From: Pagrus major
Lineage: Eukaryota; Chordata; Actinopteri; Spariformes; Sparidae
Reading direction: 5' to 3'
DNA: 64,000 nucleotides
Assembly (NCBI RefSeq): GCF_040436345.1
Contig: NC_133221.1
Location: 24,994,665 to 25,058,664, forward strand
The translations under genes and the position numbers were made by a program. Positions within the stretch are counted from its first letter, which is position 1; every line of letters begins with the position of its first letter. The notes under the pieces were generated by a model. That model saw nothing but the letters and a program-made list of their open reading frames with translations, had not been told where the DNA came from and searched no databases. Positions 34,085-45,200 of the stretch are shown piece after piece.

Positions 34085-34600
34085 TCAGGGGTTCACAAAC
34101 CTTTCCACTGAAAGGTCAAAACTGAAACATAATGGTGGGCCACAGGCAACAATTTAACACCTGTTGTATTGTTGAGATGCATAATGGTACTAGGTCCCCA
34201 TGTTCCCTTAAAGGGTAACTCCACCAATTGTACACATTAAAGTGTGTTTACAGGTTTAGGGAGTACTACTATATACGTATAAAAGTAGTATAAAGCCATC
34301 TGTGGCTCCAGAGGAAGCTGCATGTAATCTGATTAGTTACATCCAGCAATGTCACTCACTGGCTAAATTGCATTGTGGGAATTGTAGGCATTAGGTTTTG
34401 AAAAGGAAGAATAATGCTATGAATAAAAAAGACGATATCTTTACTGTCAATAATAAGAACAACAGTGTTTACAGGAGTGCAATGCTGCTCCACTGGACTG
34501 CGTTTCAAAACCCGGTGCCTATGTTACCCACAATGCAACGTACATTTTTAAAATCATTGTTATTATTTCAAGCGTTATGGTGGGCCAAATTTGACAAAAT
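34085..34600 (+). mobile_element. Possible hAT-like end with a second dispersed repeat
   Basis: CAGGGGTTCACAAACCTTTCC at 34087 and GTGGGCCA nearby resemble teleost hAT-type MITE ends. From about 34207 a second common repeat starts (AAAGGGTAACTCCACCAATT, AGGAAGCTGCATGTAATCTG). Boundaries are uncertain. Confidence 0.4.
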
Positions 34601-35239
34601 AGTTAAAATGATAGAATGTATTAAATTGAATCTTTTTTTTCTACAAATGTTCTGATCAGATATTAATCGGTTTCAAGGAAAACATTTTATACTGAGGTCT
34701 TACAAATGGTATAAACCCCACATACAGTATCGAGCTACCTATTCTAGACAGATAGAGAAAGTCTGAGATCAAAGACTGACTTAAAAAGTACTGCAGGAGC
34801 ATGCTCTGTGTTTAATATTCTTTGTATTAGATAGACAATGTGCAATGATAATATTCGACATAGGCCTATAGCTCCATCATCAAAGCCTCCATTCACAGTC
34901 CCCTACAGCAGGATGGAGAAGGAGAACAGAGTGGGAGGAGAACAGAAGAAATAGAGGGAGGGGATTTAAAATCGTCAGCAAACAGGCATTCATGCTTTCT
35001 CCCCGATTTTCTCTCTCTCTCTTTTCTCTCTCTCTCCCCCCTCCCCATACTTTGTCTGTGTCGCTCCCTCTCCTCCTATACAGAGAAGTCAGCCAATGCA
35101 TCAGCTGGCATCCGCTCTCTTACTTTCCCCCCGCCTCAGTTCCTCACTTCTCTCTGCTCCTCTCATACGTCTGCCTCTTTTTCCTCCCTTCCTCCCTTCC
35201 TTCCTTCCTTTCCTCCCCGCTCCTCATCCTCAAGCCACC

Positions 35240-35254
35240 ATGGTGAACAGATAA
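35240..35254 (+). promoter_or_regulatory. In-frame five-codon upstream ORF with ideal Kozak context
   Basis: GCCACCATGG at 35234-35243 is the optimal vertebrate initiation context. It opens MVNR followed by TAA at 35252-35254, in the same frame as and 36 nt upstream of the chosen fam131c ATG. It lies in the presumed 5' leader and could lower or gate translation of fam131c. Confidence 0.5.
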
Positions 35255-35275
35255 CCGCCCGGCCATCCTGAGACC

Positions 35276-35306
35276 ATGGGTGCCTGCCTCTGCAAAGGTC
35301 ACAAAG
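35276..35306 (+). CDS. fam131c: fam131c exon 1: lipid-anchor N-terminus
   Basis: Encodes MGACLCKGHK, ending one base into a codon at aaag|gtcagt. Another GT nine bases earlier (aaag|gtcaca) has the same phase but a weaker donor. The pyrimidine-rich region 34985-35230 upstream probably holds the transcription start; no TATA box is obvious. Confidence 0.75.
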
Positions 35307-36200
35307 GTCAGTCCACCTGTTTGTGTGTCTGTCTGTTTGACGGTTTGATCGACCCGCAAGGAGGCGTTAACGGCAGCCGACAAACATCCGACGAGCAGAA
35401 GTGATTGAGAAAGTTACATCCCACTTTCAAGGGATAGATGTGTGTGTGACGATCTAGTAAACACATCCCTGAGGGGCGACAGCGGAGACGGAGGATAAAA
35501 CCACCTGAATCGCATTCTTATCCTGACAGCAGTGTTCATATGATGTGAATCCATCAAAAAACTTATTTTCATCTGCTCTTTCACAGCCGTTCTGGATCTG
35601 AGTGAATCCGTAGAGATTGCTTTAGAAACCAGTCTTGGGGGCAGGTGGTTGATGAGAGGGATTGCGAGGATCAGTGGAGGACAACAATGGCTTTAGGATA
35701 TGACAGCTCCATCCGAAGCTCATATCCAACTAGTCGTGACTTGAAGATGTGACTTGGGTTGCAATTTGTCTCTCTCATATTTGCCCTCTGTCAGGTGGAA
35801 ATCGGGTTTGTTGCATCTCACAGGCTGTCTGGATAAAGTAACAGTGCCTCAGCTGGCAGCGGGGCCTCTTTTAGGGAGGAACACGAGTACTAATTTGTGC
35901 TGTCAAAACAGAAGATCTCATAAAATGATAAACCGATTTGAGGTTTACCGGCTCTCTGTGATACTTCCAAACAACAGTCTGCTTGTTACATTGTCAGAAC
36001 ATGACGTTTAGCATTGCGAGGCATCCTCACACATTCTCTTCAGCCTGTATCTGTGATGCAGCCTGACAGTAATTTGTGAAACAAAGTCAGCTATTGTCCC
36101 ATTTAACAAGGTGGAGGGTGTTGAGTGCGGCGCTTTCAAGCTGGGAAGAAAGAGGGAAAGCAGATGTGAGGCTCCAGACAAACAGATAAGAGAACAGCAG

Positions 36201-36281
<81 letters not shown>

Positions 36282-39200
36282 TGAGGCAGGGTGGGATTTA
36301 ACCCCACAAGGACAGTGGATTGGTTCAGGAATCATGATGGGTTTCTTGACCTGCTAATAGCACCTGATGAAGCCAGACACCAGTTACGTGTGTGTATGTG
36401 TGTCTTATGTAAATAGAAGGGGTATCACCCGCCTCCTGTTGCTGTAGCGTTTCTATAGCGACAGCCAATTGTCTTGACGACACCTCCCAGGGGAAACCCC
36501 AAGTGTGTGTTCGCAGTCCTGCGTGTATAGTATGTGTGTGCGTCCACTGACCTTAATTATCCATCGGTCTGAACTGCACTTAATTTCCTCTTGTCATTCT
36601 CATGAACCTCATCACCGTCAATTATAGAGCCAATATGCAGAGAGGTTCGGGTTAAAACGCCCTCTCTCTCTCTGTCTCATCCATTATATAAGCCTTGACC
36701 CCTTGCCATTAGAGCCAACTGGGTTTTGGCTTTATAGACACACACACACACAGCATGAATCTAACACAAGTGTTAACGTGTGTGTGATTCCCCTCAGAGC
36801 TCCACCATCCCATGACAGTACTGCAGGACCACACCGAGGAGGGTCAGCCGTCCTCTGCCGAGGCGAGTAAAAGCCCTCACCTTTGCCTTGTAGGCTTTGG
36901 CCTGATATTGACCTGTGTCTACCTCATGCACACAGACTGTAAGCAACATGCATTGTCTTTTAGCAAAAAAACAAACCAATCCATATGAAACTATATATTT
37001 ATGCTTTATTCATTTATGTATCACTTGTATGTATTTTTGTATCAGAGTAGGTATGTTGTTTTTGTGATTTGGGTGATTGTCCCTTTAAGTGTTTGTCGTC
37101 ACAGTTCTGCTGATTGAATAAGAGTGAAATCAGCACGATGTTTCATGGAGTGTTTTAATAGTCCACATTATGTGTACTGTCACGCTTGAAAATTATCCGG
37201 AAACTTTTAACACACAGCACGGCACAGATTTAGCTCGTAATTTAGCTAATTATCTGCCTATGATACGTTCATTGCACGTTGAGATAAGTGTGGCCGTGCG
37301 CAGGAAAATCGGCTCCATTTTATGGTTAATATCTCTTTCACACATGACATGTTCAGTCTGCTCCACAGTCAGGCTCCATCACACTCTCCATGCAGCTGTC
37401 CGGAGTGAAATGTCCTGCTTTTTATCAAGATGCTTAATAAGCTAGAAGCTCTGTTTTAATTGTGTATTGTACATATTAACATGAATGTCAGAAGTAAACC
37501 AGCAAACCCTCAAATATTAATAAACATTTAGTTTGCTTTGCTACAATGTTGTTAATGTCATGTAACTTTAGCCTAGCTAATGTGAAGCCTTCACTTTTCT
37601 AGTGTCTTCATCATTATTGTGTCATAGACTGGCCAAATGTATACACAACCCAATTGTCTGAATAAATGATGGCAATGTTCGTTTCTGCAAAATCAAGTTT
37701 CCTTATGTTGCAACTTTATGTTTCTTTATTACATTTTCTATTGATCTCTTGTACAATTGTGTGCTTATGCTCTGGTTAGGTTTAGGCACAGAAACCACTC
37801 GGTTAGGGTTTGGAAAACATTGTGTTTAGGCCTAAAATACCACTAACAACAACAAACAGCTGGAAATTCCCCCTAGGTTACCTTAAAAATTTTCAGAGGC
37901 GCCATGTCTACAAATTTGAAACGCAGTGGTCCCTCATCAAAAATACCTGGCAGTCTCACACTGCATCAGTGGCCTGGCAGCCTTGTTGCCTGCGACTCCA
38001 CCAACATCCTCTCCACCTAATAAACATGAAATGTGAATCAAGGCATTTCTGCCACTGAGTTATTGAAACATTTTTAGTTGAGAATTGACTTTTGCTAATG
38101 TAGGAAATGTTTGGAAATGTAAGAATATAATACTATTTCCCCACCCCTACTTCATGAGCACTAGCCTACATTTACACCTAACCTTTAAAAAGCAGCTTGT
38201 GTAAGCAAATAAAACGGGTGTAGTTTTATTTGCTTACACAAGCTGCTTTTTAAAGCAAAATAAATGGTCAAACAGTGTCTTACTTTTATTATCCAATGAT
38301 ACACTTCCAAATTCAATGGTAACAGCAATTGTAAAACATTTATTGAAGAATAATTTAGTTTGTTTAGTAATAACAGCAGTTTCTCCGATGGAATTTAAAA
38401 GACCTCCTTGGTTTTGCAGTGACCACACATCTGGCAGCGAAGCAGCTGTGTGTTGATGTGAAAAACAGAAAGAGCATAAATTTGCCATAAAGAGAAAGCT
38501 CGGTTTTCCCACTTTGCTCATTTAACATTCAAGTGACTTTAATGCAGCATTTTATCGTCCGTAAAACTTAATTTGGACTGGTTTCCAACTATTTGAACTG
38601 AAACCATGTCCCCATGCACTTATGTGTAATCATGCACTTCCTTGTTATCCCATTTTGATTGGAACGTATTTGAAAGATCAAGAATACTAAACCGAGGCCA
38701 GTCCATCTGAAGTGCAGTTCCTTTTTCCAGACTGATTGAAGCTACTTTGGTGTAAATACCATGCGGCTTTGAGTTTAAAATACCCTACTTTGATTCAGTT
38801 TATTCAGTCTGAATGTGCATGCTGCAGGATTTCCATAAATACCGGCTGTTATTGTCATTATCACCATTTTTTCCTTGAGAGAAAAAAACGGCAAATGTGT
38901 GGAGTCACAGTCATCACAGATGAGAAGTGATTGCCAGAGGAGGATGTATGCAAATGTGCTTGTGTGTGTGCTTTTGTGTGTGTACAGCCTAAGTGTGTAT
39001 GTGCTGTTTTCTTTGTGTGGAAACCTGATGCTCTGGTGTTTTGCCCGGCTGAAAAACGTCATACAAAGGGTTACTAGCTCCTCTATGTGATGAAAAATCT
39101 CTCTTTGGCATGTGAAACCCATTCAAACCCCATAGGAAATATCATAAATGCAGTGTTGACAAGCTAAAATGGAACTATTCTTTTTAGTTCCCGCAGGAAT

Positions 39201-42200
39201 TGCAAGCTTTTCACCTCACATCAACGATGAAGATGTAATATTCTCCCTCTCCTTGTGCACCATATTGTGCAGGATGGCCAGAATCCCTCCAACGGCAGTG
39301 TTGCAGATAAAACCAACGACTATGACATCGGCGAGCTGGCCACCTCCTCTTTGATGGGTGAGTCAGACACACAGTCATACAAATATAAACAGGTCTGGGT
39401 CATGTTGTGTTTCATTATGAATCTGACGTTTGAGACTGGGGCAACAAAAGCAAGCTGGGATATTGCATTAGTAACCATGGGAGGTTAGTAATGTAATTTC
39501 CCTCCTCCTCCGTGCCCTTTCTCTCTCACACATGCTGTAACACCAGCGTACCCAGACAGACATGACTTAATGATCAGGTACACACATACTGTATTTCCTT
39601 CTCCCATTTGATTTGAATCTCTACTTTAGCGTCTGGCTTCCTCTTCTCTTCATGCTGGTGCCTCCGACTCTTATCTATCCCCATCCTGTGTCTGTCTGCC
39701 TCATCTCCACGCTTCCCTCTTTCTGCGGGAGGTTAATTATCTGAGTTAATGTGTTATGCCTCGCTGAACTTTCCCAGTGAAATGCTCCTCCACGACCCTG
39801 ATGGTATAATTATGAATATGTTAGACAAATACAGATATTCATGCAGACGAATGAGAGGCTGACACCTGCTTTGGGAGTGACAGAATCAGTGCAGTAAAAA
39901 AAATAAAAAAGGTCTTGAGCATTGACTGAGACTTAATCACATGTCAGTCATCACTTAATATTGGCGAAGCACTTTCTGTATAGTTGGGCAGTCGCAAAGT
40001 GAAGCTGACAACCTAACTGCTCAAATCAGATTACACTGTGCAAACTCAAATATTGCTGTACAAATGTAATTATATTAAGATGATACCATGGAGACATTAT
40101 TGGAGACCTTATTCTTCTTGTATGATGCTGTTTGATAGATTCTACATCAGGCTGATGTGGTTTTATTAAAAGGAAATGGCTAAAAGCCCTGATGCACCTA
40201 GAAAAATGAAATGTTCACTACATTCCACAAACGCAAAAGTGTTGGACAGAACAAATGAGTAAATGACAGCTTTTTTAGACTTCCAGCCGTGTAGACATGC
40301 AAAGCATCCTCTGGGGACAATGATTGTGCTCACTGCATTTCATGACAATTAGATAAGAATAGGATATATTACAGTTGGTCAATTGCATTCATTGTCTGGA
40401 GACCATGAATATCAGCAGTGAATTTAATGGTTATCTGCCCCAGTAGCTGTTGAATAATGACTTATGCATATTCGATTTGTGTTTAGTTATGCTTAGCTCC
40501 AGGGACAGCACAGTTGGCCCTTTGCCAACCACCGAGCCTGATGACTTGATGATCCCTCAGCTTCCCCTGATAATTTGTAGCCTTGAGTTAAATGTCTCAA
40601 CAGCTGTTGGATGACATTGCCATGAAATGTGATACTGAAGTTAATGCCCCCATCGCAAAGAATTATAATAACAGGTCATAATTTCACTTTGTCCAACACT
40701 CTGGTTTGTGACCGAAATACCTGCAGTGCCAGCTATGCCTTATGTTTAGTGTTAATCAGCTAATGTTAGCTAAATACACTAAACTAAGATGATGAACATG
40801 GTAAACAATATACCTGCTTCATAAAATCACTATGAAGCAGTTGTGTGGTTGGCAGTGCAATTGTATTGATCAGGGTGCCTGGTTAGGGTTAGACTGTCTC
40901 CTAATACATGTAATTATTAAATCAAACAGTGTTTCCCACACATATACTTTACTTGGGTGGGCCCAAGTATATCTGGCGACCTTTTTTAGCATTTTATATC
41001 TTTCTTTTTTTAAAATCCGTCTGAGGAGCAATGCCATCTGTGGTGGGTTAACTGGTGGACAATCTGCCCTCGCTCTTCCCCTCCTCTGTACTGTCAATCA
41101 CACATGCTTTGCAGAGAGAGAGACGCTTTCTGGTAATACTGTACTTCCCTCCTGTAAACACACTGATTGTGATGCGACCTCTCCTATTTAATGTAGGAGT
41201 ACTCATGCCGTCGTTTTGTACAAACTTGTAAGTGCACCTGGTTGTTACAACATTGTTTGGTGCATGTTGGTTTTGATCGGCTACGTAATTAACAAAAGTC
41301 TTCCTCCATTTACATTTAGCAGACGCTTTTGTCCAAAGCGACTTACAGTAATTCATCCATACACTGATGGCGTTGGCTGCCATGTAAGGTGGCGACCAGC
41401 ACATCAAGAGCAGTTTTGAGGTTCAGTATCTTGCCCAAGGACACTTTGACATGCTCCAGGGGAATCAAACCAGCGACCTTTCAATAACAAGACGCTGGCT
41501 CTACCCCTGAGCCACAGCCTTCCTCCACACACAGCTCACCTGCTGTTAAGACAATGGAATCACGGGTGAAAAAATCCTAAACACGAGGTGTCTTTTGGGC
41601 GCCTTTATAAAACATATTGCTGTATGCTATAAAACAAATTGATGACCCCTGGAAATATTAAATAGAGACAGAACACAAATTACCACCTTCATTATTGTCA
41701 TTTTTGCTAAACTGGCACTAGTATCATCGTGTGTCATCATGAAGTAAACATGGATTGCACAATGTAATGGCTGTAGAATGATGACACTTGTGGATTGCTT
41801 CTCTATTACCCTCTCCTTCACTGTGCTATTTTGTCTGCCACAGCACACGCAATCTTCCAGGAAAATGAAAGCTGACACCTTTAGAAAGCCAATGAATGAA
41901 CAAACTCACGCTTTGTCCTGTTGGTTGGTAGTTGCTAGTCTATGGAAAATGAAAAGCAATCTGGTTGTATTTGCGACAGCGGCCCCAACAGTAACACCAA
42001 CGGGACAAGTCTATTTTGAGCGTAACATCTTTACTTCTAAACATCAGCATGTTAGCATGCAGCAGACATTAGCATTTAGCTCAAAGCTGTGGCTGAGTAT
42101 AGCCTCACAGAGCTGCTGTAGACTCTTAATCTTGTTTAATGGTGTTGTCTAAAGGATGCATCAGATGCCTCGGCACATTGATAAGAATAAACACTGAAAA

Positions 42201-45200
42201 CAAATCTGTATCTTTTGGAAATTGTCGGCCATAAAAATCCTCCATTGTGCTTTAAAATAACAAAGCCCTGAATTCAGCTCCTCCGGGTTTTATAACACGC
42301 CGTGTTTGTTCATCTGTCTGTGTTAGTTCATCCGCTCTGTTTCCTCACAACATACAGCAGGGAGTCCACTTCACATAATGCAATATACGTCTATTTTTGT
42401 AAAGAGATTTATTCCTCACTGACTCTGGTTACCGCATTAAACTTGTAACTCTGTGTTTACTGTAGCAACACGACAAACAAATTGGAGAAATCCAATCATT
42501 TCTCGCAGCGACCGAGTACACTCAGGTAATGTGTTGACAAGCTTGTTGGTTCAGAAATGACTCTCACAGTCATCACCAGCCTTGGTATGGTACCTTTTTT
42601 TGATACTTTACTGAATATATAATGTAACTAACTTTCAATACAAGCATTAATAACAAATAGTAGAGGGCAGCAAATGTTATTCCAGCATCTGGTCTGCCTG
42701 ATCCAAAGAACACGAACCACCGGCATATCTGTTATGTTGTTGTTGTGATTACAGCAATACTTGGATAGAGTCGTATTTCCCGGTTAATAGTATGCAGTTC
42801 CCGTACTATTGGTTTCATAGAAAGGTTTCAGACATACTAAAAAACCTGAAATACTGTTTTAGCATACAAAACATCAAGTTAGTAAGGAATTTCAGACGCA
42901 GCCAGGGGCTGAGTTTTGGCTGACGTTAGTAAAAATGCTAAGCTAACGTCAATCAAAACAGTGAAAGTTATCCCCAGCAACTTCTACAACTAGCTAATTG
43001 TTTTCCATAGAACCCCTACTTTAGCTAATAATAAATGATTCATATCAATAATGGATCATATATATGTTTGATGTCACGTAGAGCATTTTATGCCGTTTTT
43101 CCACCAGCATGTTTGGCCGCGTCGAGTCAAAGCGAGTCGCGCTGTTTTTGCTTTTCCATCCCCAGTTTTACTGCGCCGTGTTGAGCCGAGCCACGCCCGC
43201 AATGGAACTGCTCCGGAGTAGGGCCAAGCCGCGACCGCCCCGCCTCCAAGCGGGCTGCGGTGACGTCTCCTAACAAGCACCCGTCTCTCCCTCAAACAAG
43301 TGTGTGTTCCAAATCGAATACTCAAATCATGTCTGTGCAGGAAACCTGAGATAAAGACGTTTTTAAAAGTCAGTGTGTTCAGCTCTCAGTACTTTTAGAG
43401 CTTCTAAGTGAATCTCTTTAGTTTCTCTCATCCTATTGGAGAAAAGATAGATGATTGTTGCGTCTCATCTCTAGGTCATCAAATACTGACTCTTTGGGTC
43501 GGTGGCTCAGGTCCTAAAGTAACCCAAAGGCGTCACACAGACAATGCAAATCAGTCATGTTCTATTTTTTTTTTTTTCAATTTCAAAAAGAAATCCAACA
43601 GAAGAGCCCCATCAGACCTGCATAAAATCATGTCAGTCACACACAGTCAGTAGCTCCAGACAGTGCAGTGTTTTTCAGCCTCCTCATGAGCTGTCAGCGT
43701 CTTCAATTCTGTGATGGTAATCTAATATGATTTGGTAGTTTTCACACCGCAGTAAGGACAGCAAGCCCAAAATATCCAATTTGAAAAACAAATGGGATTT
43801 TCCTGCTGTTTGCAAATAACTCGAATAGATGCAAACATAGCTTCCTCCCCACCGACAGTGAGCCAGAACAGAGCCTCCTCACAGTGTCGTCACAGTGTGA
43901 ACGGGGGGTGAGACGGCAGTGGGTGTTACAGTGCACAACACAACAAGAGTCTCTAGGTGTGGAGCTCAAATGAAAATAACATGTCGTGATGTTTTTCTCG
44001 GTTTCAATTAGCGCAGGCTGCTATCTCTCCTGGCTCCCTTCTATAATTGAACTGTATCCATTTCTCCTTGTTTTTCTCATCTCTAAGCTTACGCAGTATT
44101 TGTCTTGACATTGTTCTGCCTTTTGTCTTTAACCTTTCCTACTTGTTCTCTATCTCCACCCTTGTCTTTTGCACCTGTCCCTTTCTGTCCTTTTACATCT
44201 CTTTAATTTACCTGTTCTGCAGTATGACCTCACTTTGCTGTCAATTTTACTTCAGCTTTTTATTTCCCTGGACCTTTCCTCTTTTGTCTCATGTTATTAA
44301 AATAAATGATGGCTTCTTTGTAGTTTTGCCCAGTGATTGTACGGGTTATGAATAACATATTACTGTAGAGATACAGAGACAGAGCACCTCTATTAGACAC
44401 TGATGGACAAGACTCCGGAGTAAAAGAGCTGTGGATTTAAGTCAGAATAAAGTCACAATGATGAGGACTGACTTTACTGCTTAAAACTTATATAATGGCG
44501 CCTATAGACTAGACTAAATGATATTTCAGTGAATTGTACTACTAAGCAAGTAAAGAATAAATGTCATATAGTGGTAAAAAATCAGGCTAATGCTGCATTC
44601 CTACTGGTTGTCACACTGTGAGATGGTTGTCCTAAATCCTAAATTTTAGATGATGTCAGAATTTTGTTTCAGCCTATCAAGACCATGACAACAGCCGTCT
44701 TTGAATTTATCTCACAGTGCAATGCAGGCCTACCGTTTTGGAGCCACAACCAAAGATATCGCCACATTTCTTTCACGTTTTGTCCCAGACAACCAGCCTT
44801 AAGACTCCCTAAACTCTTGACCTGACTTGATAATAAAAAGATTTGAGTTTTGACCTGGTAAAATACAGCTTGAATATTTAACTCCAAAGGTGCATTCAGA
44901 CAAAATGCGATTGCTGTGCTGTTGCTAGCTTTTACAGCTAACTAGTGTGGTGCCCGTTCAAACGATGCTGTTCGGCACAGATTACCTGGTAATGTGAAGG
45001 GTTTACAGATCCAGTCTCAAGCCCCTTGAATTGCTCTGGAGTTGTTTGATATTTATGATTTAAAATCTTGATGAACACATCAGTGCTTTCTGGGCCAGAC
45101 CAAAACAACCAATAAGCCAAGCAATGATAAACATTGTAGCCCTGAGGCTAACGTTAGCTAGCATTCTACTTGAAACTTAATATCTCACTCCAGCTCTTGC

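Larger units (their letters stand above)
18516..35200. other. Intergenic region between epha2 and fam131c
   Basis: 16.7 kb with no exon of a known gene on either strand. It is dominated by old teleost repeats (listed separately) and separated by apparently unique stretches, notably 21300-22900 and 27300-28300, which are less AT-rich and could hold enhancers of either neighbour. In human the two genes are also direct neighbours. Confidence 0.7.
36863..39272 (+). other. fam131c intron 2
   Basis: 2.4 kb without recognisable coding. Holds a repeat copy at 37762-38035 and a perfect hairpin at 38184-38254. I looked for a further family exon with an Asp-x-x-Trp-Asp motif, as in human FAM131 proteins, and did not see one. 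Confidence 0.6.

Noticed and set aside
36889..36960. Readthrough of fam131c exon 2 into a hydrophobic peptide (CLVGFGLILTCVYLM)
   Set aside because: It continues past both candidate donors to a stop and is not found in FAM131 proteins; treated as intron. Intron retention would encode it, but nothing supports that.
41461..41514. Possible tRNA gene on the minus strand
   Set aside because: The A and B boxes are part of a SINE head with a SINE body and tail; no complete cloverleaf or terminator follows.
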